64,000 nt of DNA from JAKFYM01 sp964416595 (GTDB lineage: Bacteria > Bdellovibrionota > UBA1018 > CAIPTA01). The notes beneath the pieces were generated by a model, which was not told the DNA's origin, did not search any database, and saw only the letters and a program-made list of their open reading frames with translations. This document shows, one piece after another, positions 15,332-23,674 of this stretch; position 1 is the first letter of the stretch; each line of letters opens with the position of its first letter. Position numbers and translations under genes: made by a program. Location of the stretch: NCBI GenBank assembly GCA_964416595.1, contig CAYQES010000012.1, positions 8,027-72,026 on the forward strand, in the 5' to 3' direction.

Positions 15332-16228
15332 ATGCGGATTCTACTCACGGGTGCCACAGGTTTCATCGGACAAAGATTAGGAAAAGAGCTGGTAAGGGCG
15401 GGCCATGAAGTGGTGGCTTTGGTGCGGGCTACTACATCTCTGCCATTTCCTGCAGAACAGCGCCTATGGAAAAATCCGGGAACTTTAGAAAATATTGACA
15501 GTATCATCCACCTCGCGGGCGAATCCATTGGCAAAAAACGCTGGAGCGAGGAGCAAAAAAGTAAAATCCTTCTTTCCCGCACGGAAAGCACCAAAGATTT
15601 ATGGAAACTAGTGGCCGAAGCCAAGGGCCGTAAACCAAAAGTATTGGTAGCTTCTTCCGCCATCGGTTTTTATGGCGATAGAGAAGATGAAGCTCTTAAT
15701 GAAAACTCGAAACCAGGAGCGGGCTTTTTGGCTAATACTTGCAGCGCTTGGGAAAAAGAAAGCCTACGCTTCCGGGAAATCCTTCCCCGAGTAGTGATTT
15801 TGCGCACGGGTGTGGTGCTCGGAAAGGATGGTGGTGCTCTTACAGAAATGCTGCCGATTTTCCGCAAGGGCCTTGGAGGAAAACTTGGCTCCGGTAACCA
15901 GTGGATGAGCTGGATCCATATTGAAGATATCGTAGCCCTCTACCAATTTGCTTTAGAGCAAGCCAGCATGGATGGCATATACAATGCGGTGGCTCCCAAT
16001 CCTGTGACCAATCGAGAATTCACCAAAAGTTTAGGAGAAGTTTTAAAAGTACCCACGTTTTTTGCGGTTCCAGCCTTTGCGCTAAAGCTTGCTGTGGGAG
16101 AAATGAGTGAGCTTTTGCTTGGTAGCCAAAGGGTCACAGAAAAACTTCGGGCCTTAGGCTTTGTTTTTCGGTATGGTAAACTAAAGGAAGCTTTGAAGTC
16201 TTTACGTCTCCTTGACAAATCCGCCTAA
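15332..16228 (+). CDS. TIGR01777-type NAD(P)-binding epimerase family protein (YfcH/SDR39U1-like)
   Basis: The 298-residue product is an atypical short-chain dehydrogenase of the TIGR01777 family. The Rossmann motif is TGATGFIGQRL (6-16). The family-specific pieces are SIIHLAGESIGKKRWSEEQK (near 56-75), SSAIGFYGDRED (near 109-120), and the later LRTGVVLGKDGGAL and MSWIHIEDIVAL. The C-terminal DUF1731-like region VPAFALKLAVGEMSELLLGSQRV completes the architecture. The biochemical role of the family is not settled. It overlaps the start of trmB by 17 bases. Confidence 0.9.
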   Translation: MRILLTGATGFIGQRLGKELVRAGHEVVALVRATTSLPFPAEQRLWKNPGTLENIDSIIHLAGESIGKKRWSEEQKSKILLSRTESTKDLWKLVAEAKGRKPKVLVASSAIGFYGDREDEALNENSKPGAGFLANTCSAWEKESLRFREILPRVVILRTGVVLGKDGGALTEMLPIFRKGLGGKLGSGNQWMSWIHIEDIVALYQFALEQASMDGIYNAVAPNPVTNREFTKSLGEVLKVPTFFAVPAFALKLAVGEMSELLLGSQRVTEKLRALGFVFRYGKLKEALKSLRLLDKSA

Positions 16229-16835
16229 AGCGCCGGATATTCCCTTCGTGCGATCTTTCCCGAAAGAAAAAATACCTTTGCCTCCGGATTTCCGCCCCCT
16301 AGGGCTGAATCCCCACTTGCCCATCGATGTGGAAATCGGCTGTGGCGTGGGTTTTCATCCGCTTCGCTACGCGGCCGAAAATCCAGAACGTCAATTGGTA
16401 GCCATCGAGCGCACCAAGGAAAAGTTTCAAAAATTTTTAAGGCGCTTACAGAACCATCCATCTTTGCCTAATTTATTTCCGATCCATGGGGACGCGATAC
16501 CCTGGATCACCCATTCTTTTGGTGTGGGAAGTGTGCACCGTTATTTTATTCTCTATCCTAATCCTTACCCAAAAGAGCGGCAGCGGAATTTACGTTTTCA
16601 CCAGATGCCGTTTTTTTCTTTTTTAAAAGAAACCCTCATGAGGGGCGGAGAATTGGTGCTAGCTACTAATGAAAAGTTTTATGCCAGTGAAGCGGAAGCG
16701 TTGAGTGGAGAGGGAATGGTGCTTGTGGAGAAAAAAATTCTGCCGCAAAGTTTTTCTCCCCGCACGCATTTTGAAAAAAAATATTTAGCCCGTGGAGAAG
16801 AGTGCTGGAATTTAGTTTTCCGAAAAATCCATTAG
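16212..16835 (+). CDS. trmB: tRNA (guanine-N7-)-methyltransferase-like protein
   Basis: A 207-residue SAM-dependent methyltransferase of the TrmB type, which makes m7G46 in tRNA. The SAM-binding motif is DVEIGCGVGFHPLRYAAENPERQLVAIER (near 39-67), with the typical G-x-G-x-G and acidic end of strand 2. YPNPYPKERQRNLRF (near 115-129) corresponds to the F-P-D-P-W-x-K-x-x-H-x-x-R-R motif, in degenerate form: the usual D-P-W is N-P-Y, so activity or specificity may differ. The start is uncertain: TTG 16212 lies inside the preceding gene and no better start was seen. Its last bases overlap the convergent membrane-protein gene. Confidence 0.78.
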   Translation: MTNPPKAPDIPFVRSFPKEKIPLPPDFRPLGLNPHLPIDVEIGCGVGFHPLRYAAENPERQLVAIERTKEKFQKFLRRLQNHPSLPNLFPIHGDAIPWITHSFGVGSVHRYFILYPNPYPKERQRNLRFHQMPFFSFLKETLMRGGELVLATNEKFYASEAEALSGEGMVLVEKKILPQSFSPRTHFEKKYLARGEECWNLVFRKIH

Positions 16836-17800
16836 CGATCCACCTTCCGCAGCATCCAGAGCCCTAACAGAAATCCACTTACCACCCAGCCGAGCTCCCC
16901 TAGCCGAAACACTAAAGAGGCAGAAACAGAAACATCTTGGCCCTTGCCCAGCACGGATTCTGTCATAAAAGTTAAAGTGTATTCTCTTGTTCCGAGTTGG
17001 TAGGGCACAAAAAAGAAAACGTTATCGGCGATGCCCCGGCCCACGTCGATTGCTATAGATTCGATCAAAGAGAGCGGATTGCCGAGGGCCGAGAAGATCA
17101 CATAGAAAATGGCGCCTTCCGAAAGTCTTGCACAACCGGCAAAACCCACGGAGGCTAGATACCGGAAGGGATGGTTGCGGGTGTATTTGCGTAATTGATG
17201 GGATGTCCAACGCCACCAATGGCGCAAGGGGCGAAGCTTTCTTTTTTTCGTGGGGCCCAACCGCCCTGTTTTTTGGAACATCCAGAACACCAAGAGGCCA
17301 TTCACCGTTAAACAAAGGGCCGCAGCTATAAGCACCACATGGAGAATGGTTCCGGAAATTGGCACGAAAAGGGGCATCAATAAAGCGCCGAAACCAAAGG
17401 CCCAAGAGGTGCCCATGGTTTGTGCCAAATTAAAAAGCATCATGCTGCGCACGGCGGCCCGGGTGGAGAGCCGATCTTTTAAGAGTAACACCCGGGTGGG
17501 TTCACCTAAACTTTTCGCGACTGGACCAATATTGTTCCAAGCCATCGCCACGAGTGAGACAGAAAAAAGGTAACTAAAGGAAATTTTCTTTTCCGCTACC
17601 AGCATCCACCAGGCGAGGTTGAGGAGTGCAAAGGGGATGAGAAAACTTAAAAAAATTGGCACAAAGCTTGGGCCTAAGCTGCCGATATCGTCAATCGCGC
17701 GCTGGTAGCCAAAATCTTTCAAGATGGAATGCAGGCCATAGGCACCCAACAGGGCGACCAAAATTTTTAGCCAGCGCATGGCAAGAGGGGAAAGCTTCAT
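16832..17800 (-). CDS. Flippase-like membrane protein (LPG synthase TM / UPF0104 family)
   Basis: About 322 residues with eight or so hydrophobic helices and short loops, matching the lysylphosphatidylglycerol synthase transmembrane / flippase-like family. The Pro-rich SLGPSFVPIFLSFLIPFALLN region, WNNIGPVAKSLGEPTRVLLL (near 95-114) with the family G-x-x-x-K-x-x-x-E/P pattern, and the C-terminal VPYQLGTREYTLT (typical P-x-x-x-G-x-x-E) support this. It has no aminoacyl-transfer domain, so it is a lipid-linked transport or glycolipid-associated protein rather than MprF. I chose ATG 17800; a TTG seven codons upstream is possible. It lies between trmB (convergent) and the aldolase on the same strand. 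Confidence 0.78.
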   Translation of the reverse strand: MKLSPLAMRWLKILVALLGAYGLHSILKDFGYQRAIDDIGSLGPSFVPIFLSFLIPFALLNLAWWMLVAEKKISFSYLFSVSLVAMAWNNIGPVAKSLGEPTRVLLLKDRLSTRAAVRSMMLFNLAQTMGTSWAFGFGALLMPLFVPISGTILHVVLIAAALCLTVNGLLVFWMFQKTGRLGPTKKRKLRPLRHWWRWTSHQLRKYTRNHPFRYLASVGFAGCARLSEGAIFYVIFSALGNPLSLIESIAIDVGRGIADNVFFFVPYQLGTREYTLTFMTESVLGKGQDVSVSASLVFRLGELGWVVSGFLLGLWMLRKVDR

Positions 17801-17845
17801 GGGCCTTTTAGTGTAAGGCAAAAAGGCTATTAGCTCCAGGGAGCT

Positions 17846-18919
17846 TTAAGCGATCGTTACTTCTTTACAGAGATAAACATCTTGGATTGCTTGCAGAAGT
17901 TTCACGCCATCCGCTAAGGGTTTTTGGAACGCTTTCCTACCGGAAATCAAGCCCATGCCGCCGGCCCGTTTGTTGATCACCGCCGTGGCGATCGCTTCTT
18001 CCATATCATTGGCGCCGCTTGCGCCACCGGAATTGATGAGACCAATCCGGCCCATATAACCATTTGCCACTTGGTAGCGGGTGAGATCGATGGGGTGGGG
18101 GCTAGCAAGTTGGGTGTACATTTTTTCGTCCAACTTTCCGTAAGAGCTCTTGCCCATATTGAGGGCCTTGTAGCCGCCATTTACGGTGGGGAGTTTTTGT
18201 TTCAAGATATCTGCTTCAATCGTGGCGCCTAAATGATTGGCTTGGCCCGTCAGATCAGCTGCGGTGTGGTAGTCCACACCATCCACTTTGAAAGAGTTGT
18301 TGCGCAAGTAGCACCACAGAATCGTGGCCATGCCCATTTCGTGGGCTTGTTGAAAGGCTGTAGAAATTTCTGTGATCTGACGGGTGGAATTATCGGAGCC
18401 AAAATAAATAGTGGCGCCAATCGCCACGGCGCCTAGATCCCGAGCCTGTTTCACTTGCCCGAAGAGTACTTGGTCAAATTTATTGGGGAGAGTGAGCAAT
18501 TCATTGTGATTAAGCTTCACAATAAAAGGTATTTTATGGGCGTATTTACGGGAAACAATGCCGAGATTTCCGAGGGTGGTGGCCACCGCATTGCAACCGC
18601 CTTCGATAGCGAGTTTCACGATATTTTCTGGGTCAAAATAGGCGGGGTTCGCGGCAAAGGAAGCGCCCGCAGAATGTTCGATGCCTTGATCTACGGGTAA
18701 AATCGAAAGGTAACCAGTTTGACTTAAGCGACCATGCTGGTACATGGCTTGGAGGGAGCGGAGCACGGATGGGCTACGATCCGAATCTCGAAAGATACGA
18801 TCTATCCAATCAGCAGAGGGCAGGTGCAGTTTGTCTTTGCTGATTTTTGGGGAGTTGAAACCCAAAAGATTTTCCGCGTCTTGGCCAAGTGTTTCCTGGA
18901 TTTTGCCGTAGCTGAGCAT
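17846..18919 (-). CDS. fbaB: Fructose-bisphosphate aldolase class I (DhnA/FbaB type)
   Basis: A 357-residue class I aldolase of the archaeal-type DhnA family, cleaving fructose 1,6-bisphosphate through a Schiff base. Supporting segments are LPVDQGIEHSAG (near 83-94) with the conserved D-Q-G-x-E, VKLNHNELL (near 142-150), GAVAIGATIYFGS (near 171-183) with the I-Y-x-G motif, and the phosphate-binding GLINSGGASG (near 298-307). ATG 18919 was chosen because AAGGAGA lies six bases upstream; an upstream frame of eight codons lacks a ribosome site. Monocistronic or followed by the flippase-like gene 45 bases downstream; a weak GCTCC/GGAGC hairpin sits in that gap. Confidence 0.94.
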   Translation of the reverse strand: MLSYGKIQETLGQDAENLLGFNSPKISKDKLHLPSADWIDRIFRDSDRSPSVLRSLQAMYQHGRLSQTGYLSILPVDQGIEHSAGASFAANPAYFDPENIVKLAIEGGCNAVATTLGNLGIVSRKYAHKIPFIVKLNHNELLTLPNKFDQVLFGQVKQARDLGAVAIGATIYFGSDNSTRQITEISTAFQQAHEMGMATILWCYLRNNSFKVDGVDYHTAADLTGQANHLGATIEADILKQKLPTVNGGYKALNMGKSSYGKLDEKMYTQLASPHPIDLTRYQVANGYMGRIGLINSGGASGANDMEEAIATAVINKRAGGMGLISGRKAFQKPLADGVKLLQAIQDVYLCKEVTIA

Positions 18920-19004
18920 GATCTCTCCTTCTCTGGTAGTCATTATGGCCTACCACGGAAGAGAAAAATCGAAAAGAAACTAAGGGCAAGAAGCGGTGGG
19001 TCAG

Positions 19005-19316
19005 TTAGAGAAAAAGGGTTTCGGTCACAGTGAAAGCCGGAGTTTCATAGGGGTGGGCTTTTTTTAACGCGTTCACCACAGCTTCGAGATTTTTTTTCTC
19101 CAGCACGAGTTCCACTTTCCATTCTATCACTTTTTCCAGTTCCCCCTTTTTGCCTAAATAAGGATCACTGTTTTCCAGGGGCCGGAATTGCCCTTCGCCT
19201 TTGGTTTGCCAACAGCAGGAATCATAATTACCGACTCGGCCCGCGCCCGCTTGGAATAGAGCGGTTTTTACTTCTTCTAGATGGGATTCAGGGATGTAGA
19301 CCACGAGGGATAACAT
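19005..19316 (-). CDS. Standalone NIF3/YqfO-type insert domain protein
   Basis: A 103-residue protein matching the CutA/PII-like domain that is inserted in bacterial NIF3 (YqfO/YbgI) proteins, found here alone. Recognisable pieces are VVYIPESHLEEVKTALFQAGAGRVGNYDSCCW at the N-terminus, GQFRPLENSDPYLGKKGELEKV in the middle and ALKKAHPYETPAFTV at the end, with the conserved H-P-Y-E. The family probably senses or binds small ligands as a trimer; no enzyme activity is implied. It lies three bases downstream of the desaturase stop on the same strand, so the two are likely co-transcribed. Confidence 0.85.
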   Translation of the reverse strand: MLSLVVYIPESHLEEVKTALFQAGAGRVGNYDSCCWQTKGEGQFRPLENSDPYLGKKGELEKVIEWKVELVLEKKNLEAVVNALKKAHPYETPAFTVTETLFL

Positions 19317-19318
19317 TT

Positions 19319-20389
19319 TTAGGCTTGCACAGATTCAGAGTCGTTTTCTACTAGCATGGTTCCGGACTGGGTGTTTTTCCAGTGGGTTACGAAGGCACTC
19401 CACAAACTCGGCTCCACCGTGAGATGATAAAAAGAATCGGCCGGCAATTTTTCCCGTAGGCGCCGGTGGCCCATGCCCAGGTTATGGTAGGGGATCGTGG
19501 GAAAAAGATGGTGAAGCGCGTGGTAGCGTAAACCTACGGGTGCCACGAGCTCGGCGATCACTAGATTGCCTTCTAAATTCACAGAATCCAGCAATTGATC
19601 TTGGAAGGAAATTTCCTGGCCAAGGCGATTGCGGTAGCGGTGGGCCACTACTGTTCGTAAAGAGTTCACAAAAAACATACACACCATCGCTAAATAGAGA
19701 TGGCACAAAGTTCCTAAACCCAACGTTCCTGTAGCAAAAAGAAAGGCAAAAGTGAGCACGTAGAGAAAGCACAAAAACTCCAGTACATACCAATTGCGCA
19801 AATCTACGCCGCCGGGAATCCGCCGGGCTGTATCAAAACGAATGGCTAGGGCCGAAGTTTTGCGCATTACTTGGCGCCGAAGCCAAGGATGCAGGAGCGA
19901 GAGCGGCCCCAAAACGCCAAAACGGAAAACCAGCAGTGGCGGTAAAATGGCCGACTGAAAAAGATAAGCCACGGTTTTCCAGAATGGGCTCGCGCCTAAA
20001 GGTAAATATTCTCCGTCTTGCTCCGTGGAATAAGAATTCTTTTTATGGTGTTCACTATGCACACCCCGGTACATGAAAGAAGGAAAAAGCGTGGGCACAC
20101 CCACGAGAATATTCCACACTATAGAAAATCCTGGCAAACTTTTGCGTTCTTGGTGGGTGAGCTCGTGAATAAAGAGCGTTGCGCGGTAGAGGGCAAACAC
20201 GGAAACCACAAAACAAAATATTTGCGCAAGGGAGAAAAAGGGTAAAAATTCCGTGAGCACGAAGGCGCCGTAGCCTACAGCGCAGCTAAAAAGAAAGTCT
20301 GTCCAATACACCCAAGGGTTTGGCTGAAAACAATCTTCCAGGAGCTTTTTTAGATCCGTGAGTTGTAGGCTTTGCCCTTTGTTTCCCAT
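19319..20389 (-). CDS. Membrane fatty acid desaturase
   Basis: A 356-residue integral membrane protein of the fatty acid desaturase family. Three histidine boxes that bind the di-iron centre are present: HELTH (near 94), HSEHHKK (near 130) and HALHHLFP (near 310). Hydrophobic segments lie between them (GYGAFVLTEFLPFFSLAQIF, LTFAFLFATGTLGLGTL). It introduces a double bond into acyl chains, adjusting membrane fluidity. The nearest subgroup cannot be fixed by eye (lipid-linked delta-type or sphingolipid-like). It is divergent from cysS, with about 50 bases between them. Confidence 0.9.
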   Translation of the reverse strand: MGNKGQSLQLTDLKKLLEDCFQPNPWVYWTDFLFSCAVGYGAFVLTEFLPFFSLAQIFCFVVSVFALYRATLFIHELTHQERKSLPGFSIVWNILVGVPTLFPSFMYRGVHSEHHKKNSYSTEQDGEYLPLGASPFWKTVAYLFQSAILPPLLVFRFGVLGPLSLLHPWLRRQVMRKTSALAIRFDTARRIPGGVDLRNWYVLEFLCFLYVLTFAFLFATGTLGLGTLCHLYLAMVCMFFVNSLRTVVAHRYRNRLGQEISFQDQLLDSVNLEGNLVIAELVAPVGLRYHALHHLFPTIPYHNLGMGHRRLREKLPADSFYHLTVEPSLWSAFVTHWKNTQSGTMLVENDSESVQA

Positions 20390-20447
20390 CCTCTTCTTTC
20401 TAACATAGCCTATGCTTTTGGGCTAGCGATCTGGTAGGATGAGGGCC

Positions 20448-21842
20448 ATGGCAAAAGACGTTTTCCTTTTCAATACACGCACGAGAAAAAAGGAAAAATT
20501 CCAACCGCTTAAGAGCGGCGAGGTGAGCCTCTACTGCTGTGGTCCAACGGTGTACCATTATGCCCATATTGGCAACTTAAGAGCCTATGTTTTTGAGGAT
20601 ATTTTGGTGCGGGCTTTGCGGCGCGCTGGATACAAAGTGAACCATGTGATGAATATTACCGACGTGGGCCATTTAGTCTCAGATGGTGATGATGGTGAAG
20701 ATAAAATGGAAGTGGGCGCCCGCCGCACGGGGAAAAGCATTTGGGAAATCGCCGATTATTATTCCCAAGTTTTTTTCTCAGATCTTGCCAAGCTCAACGT
20801 GAATAAACCCAATATTATTCCTAAGGCCACGGATCATATCCCGGAAATGATCGCCCTGGTGGAGCGCTTAGAAAAAAAAGGTATGGTGTACCGCACAGAC
20901 GACGGCATGTATTTCGACACCACCAAATTCCCCAGCTACGGAGATTTTGCGAAACTTGATGTGGAAAACTTGGAAGCGGGCAAACGCGTGGCTTTGGGAG
21001 AAAAACATTCGCCCACGGATTTTGCGCTCTGGAAGTTTTCTAAGGCCGAAGAACAGCGGCAAATGGAATGGGATTCCCCCTGGGGTAGGGGTTTTCCCGG
21101 TTGGCATATTGAGTGCTCGGCCATGGCCATGAAATATTTAGGCGAAACTTTCGATCTCCATTGCGGGGGCATCGATCATATTCCTGTGCATCACACCAAT
21201 GAGATTGCCCAAAGCGAGGGAGCCACGGGCCAGCGCTTTGTGAACTATTGGATGCACGGAGCGTTTCTCCAGGAAGATTCCGGGAAAATGAGTAAATCCA
21301 AGGGGGATTTTCTCACCCTTTCCGTGCTGGAGCGGGATGGTTTTGATCCCATGGAGTACCGCTTTTTATTGCTCCAGGCCCACTACCGTTCTTCCTTGAA
21401 ATTTTCCTATGAAAACTTAAAAGCCGCCCAGAGCGGCTATCGCAGCATTGTGGAGCGTTTACGGGAATGGAAGGATGTGGCGGCCGTGGATAGCGCAGCC
21501 GTGCAAAGCCGGCGGGAAGTTTTTGATAAATGGCTGTTCGATGATTTAAATATGCCCGAAGCCATAGCGGTGTTGTTTTCCGTTTTGAAGGATACGGCTT
21601 TAAGCCCCGGGGAGAAAAAGCGCCTGGTTTTGGATTTTGACGAAGTGCTGGGTTTGCGTTTGGAAGAAGCGAGCCTGCGGGTGGAGGCTGTTCCCGAGGC
21701 GGCAAGTGCTCTTGTATCCGCCCGAGATGAGGCCCGTAGGCAAAAAAATTGGGCCGAAAGCGATCGCATACGGGACGACTTGCAAAAATTAGGGTACAAG
21801 GTGGAAGATTCGCCGAAAGGCACGAAGATCTCTAAATTGTAG
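20448..21842 (+). CDS. cysS: Cysteinyl-tRNA synthetase
   Basis: A 464-residue class I aminoacyl-tRNA synthetase charging tRNA-Cys. The HIGH box is HIGN at residues 40-43 in YHYAHIGNLRAY, and the KMSKS loop is GKMSKSKG near residue 280. The zinc ligands are visible in YCCGPT (30-31), WHIECS and GIDHIPVHHTNE. The C-terminal DALR-like region ends with the usual anticodon-binding segment KNWAESDRIRDDLQKLGYKVEDSPKGT. ATG 20448 fits homologues; ATG 20439 would add three residues. Confidence 0.97.
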   Translation: MAKDVFLFNTRTRKKEKFQPLKSGEVSLYCCGPTVYHYAHIGNLRAYVFEDILVRALRRAGYKVNHVMNITDVGHLVSDGDDGEDKMEVGARRTGKSIWEIADYYSQVFFSDLAKLNVNKPNIIPKATDHIPEMIALVERLEKKGMVYRTDDGMYFDTTKFPSYGDFAKLDVENLEAGKRVALGEKHSPTDFALWKFSKAEEQRQMEWDSPWGRGFPGWHIECSAMAMKYLGETFDLHCGGIDHIPVHHTNEIAQSEGATGQRFVNYWMHGAFLQEDSGKMSKSKGDFLTLSVLERDGFDPMEYRFLLLQAHYRSSLKFSYENLKAAQSGYRSIVERLREWKDVAAVDSAAVQSRREVFDKWLFDDLNMPEAIAVLFSVLKDTALSPGEKKRLVLDFDEVLGLRLEEASLRVEAVPEAASALVSARDEARRQKNWAESDRIRDDLQKLGYKVEDSPKGTKISKL

Positions 21843-21861
21843 AGGATTGAGGTTTTAAAGA

Positions 21862-22905
21862 ATGCACAAGCCCGAAGCTCATTTTCGCCAGCGCTTGTTG
21901 GAGAAATTATATTCCCCCCAATACCGCTTTGTTACGGTGGAAGTAGGCATGCCCCAAGGGCATAAGAGCCAAAAGGTGCGGGAGGGCTGCTTTCATTTGG
22001 GCCAAAAGGGCTGCGATGCCCTGAACCTTGCGGATAATCCCAACGCCAACGTGAAAATGCATCCCTTGGCTTTCCAATCCCGCTTGCTGCAAGCGGGCCC
22101 CGCTTTCATGGATACGATCTATCATATCACCTGCCGGGATAAGAATTTGATCGCCTTGCAAACAGAAATCCTCGGCGCGGCTGCTCTCAATATCGCGGCC
22201 ATTTTAGCCGTTACGGGGGATGCGGTGAAAAAAGGGCCAGAGCCCGCCAAGAGCGTGTTCGAAGGCAATTCCCTAAAGCTGTTGGAAATCATCCAGGCTA
22301 TGCGTAAGGGCAAACTCATGAGTGGCGAAGATTTGGATCAGCCCGTGGATATGCTCGTGGGCGTGGCTTACAATCCGAACGCTGCCAATATTGAAAATGA
22401 AACTGAGAAGCTCTTGCGGAAAATCGAAGCGGGCGCGGATTTTGCGGAAACCCAGCCCGTGCATTCCAAAGATGCCTTCAATCGCTGTGTGGATGCGTTA
22501 GCTAAATACAATATTCCCCAGGAGCGCTTCCCCGTGATTTTCGGTTTGATGCCCGTGATGAGCCGCCGGAATGGGGAGTTTTTGAATAAATATTTTTCTG
22601 GGATCCAGGTGCCTGAATCTACCATGAAAGAATTTGACGGCGTGGAATCCAAAGAAGACCGGGAAAAAATCGCCTATGAGCAGAGCCTAGAGCTCGCCAT
22701 GCATTTTTCTAAAGACGGCACCAACAACTACTACGTCATTTGCCCGTTCTCGAAATTTGGTCTTGTGGGTAAGATCGTGGAGTACGTAAAATTTGGTTAC
22801 AGCCATGTGGCCTTTCAGGACCAATTGTTTTTGAAACAGGATATGTCACGCCAGGTAGAGACTCCCGCCCGGGTGCAGGCTGTGCTGGAAGCGAAAAAGG
22901 GCTAG
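21862..22905 (+). CDS. metF: Methylenetetrahydrofolate reductase-like protein (MetF fold)
   Basis: A 347-residue protein of the methylenetetrahydrofolate reductase superfamily, a TIM barrel binding FAD and folate. Matches include VTVEVGMPQG near the N-terminus, TIYHITCRDKNLIALQTEILGAAALNI (near 85-111) with the family C-R-D-R/K-N motif, ILAVTGDAVKKGP, VGVAYNPNA (near 176-184), and KIEAGADFAETQPV (near 198-211) with Q as the conserved Thr/Gln-containing strand. It is longer than E. coli MetF (296) and diverged at the N-terminus, as in the standalone MTHFR relatives. It probably supplies 5-methyl-tetrahydrofolate for methionine synthesis. It begins 19 bases after cysS. Confidence 0.83.
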   Translation: MHKPEAHFRQRLLEKLYSPQYRFVTVEVGMPQGHKSQKVREGCFHLGQKGCDALNLADNPNANVKMHPLAFQSRLLQAGPAFMDTIYHITCRDKNLIALQTEILGAAALNIAAILAVTGDAVKKGPEPAKSVFEGNSLKLLEIIQAMRKGKLMSGEDLDQPVDMLVGVAYNPNAANIENETEKLLRKIEAGADFAETQPVHSKDAFNRCVDALAKYNIPQERFPVIFGLMPVMSRRNGEFLNKYFSGIQVPESTMKEFDGVESKEDREKIAYEQSLELAMHFSKDGTNNYYVICPFSKFGLVGKIVEYVKFGYSHVAFQDQLFLKQDMSRQVETPARVQAVLEAKKG

Positions 22906-22953
22906 TTGCCGCCTCGCGCAATCGGTTTCACTCTCCCCAAAAACCTCACTCTT

Positions 22954-22979
22954 TGTTATCGTTAGTAAGCACACATAAT
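22954..22979 (+). promoter_or_regulatory. Candidate promoter of sdhCAB
   Basis: A -35-like TTGTTA is followed at 15 bases (or TTTGTT at 16) by CATAAT at 22974-22979, 20 bases before the sdhC start and just ahead of its AAAGGGG ribosome site. Close to but not at consensus. Confidence 0.4.
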
Positions 22980-22999
22980 AGATTTCAAAGGGGTTTTTC

Positions 23000-23674
23000 A
23001 TGAGAGGCGCATACCTCTGCTCGTCCATCGGAAAAAAACAGATGATGGCTATCACGGGGCTGGCGTGGTGCGGCTTCGTGCTGGGCCATATGCTAGGCAA
23101 CTTACTTTATTTAGTGGGGCCCGATGCCTTCAATGCTTACGGCCACGGGATCACTAGCAATAAACCCATTTATTACACTATTGAAGCAGGGCTCCTCCTC
23201 ACCTTCGTGGGGCATGTGGTGTTTGCGATTTTGGTGGTGCTGGAAAACAGAAAAGCCCGGCCCGTAGGTTATGCGGTGAGCCCTCAGCGAGGCGAAAAAA
23301 CCGCGGCAAGTTTTGCTTCTCGTACCATGAAGTATTCAGGGTTTTTGGTGCTCGTGTTTTTGGTTTTGCACTTGATCACTTTTAAGTACGGCCCGTATTA
23401 CGCGTACTCTTTGGAGGGCAAAGAAATTCGGGATCTCCACCAATTGATGACCGAAGTGTTTGCTCAGAGCGGGTATGTGCTTTGGTACGTGGTGTGTTTG
23501 TTGATGCTGGCGTTCCATCTCACCCACGCTCTCTGGAGCTCGTTGCAAACTTTGGGTCTCATTCCTCCCGGAAAAGAGCCGGGCTTGCGTAAACTTAGCG
23601 TGGCTTTTGGTTGGTTTGTGGCCATTGGTTTCGTGGTGAATCCTCTCTACATTTATTTTCGAGGTGGTCTATGA
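23000..23674 (+). CDS. sdhC: Succinate dehydrogenase cytochrome b558 subunit
   Basis: A 224-residue membrane anchor with five helices, of the b558 (type B, di-haem) family also seen in Bacteroidetes and epsilon/deltaproteobacteria. Candidate haem ligands are the histidines in FVLGHMLGN (near 30), GHVVFA (near 73), VLHLITF (near 121) and MLAFHLTHALW (near 173-177). It carries electrons between the iron-sulfur subunit and menaquinone. Its TGA overlaps the ATG of sdhA. Confidence 0.93.
   Translation: MRGAYLCSSIGKKQMMAITGLAWCGFVLGHMLGNLLYLVGPDAFNAYGHGITSNKPIYYTIEAGLLLTFVGHVVFAILVVLENRKARPVGYAVSPQRGEKTAASFASRTMKYSGFLVLVFLVLHLITFKYGPYYAYSLEGKEIRDLHQLMTEVFAQSGYVLWYVVCLLMLAFHLTHALWSSLQTLGLIPPGKEPGLRKLSVAFGWFVAIGFVVNPLYIYFRGGL

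Noticed and set aside
17820..17850. GCTCC/GGAGC hairpin after the aldolase gene
   Set aside because: The stem is short and separated from the downstream T-run by eight bases, so it is not a convincing terminator.
20404..20414. CATAGCCTATG palindrome between the desaturase and cysS
   Set aside because: An 11-base palindrome is expected about sixty times by chance in this window.
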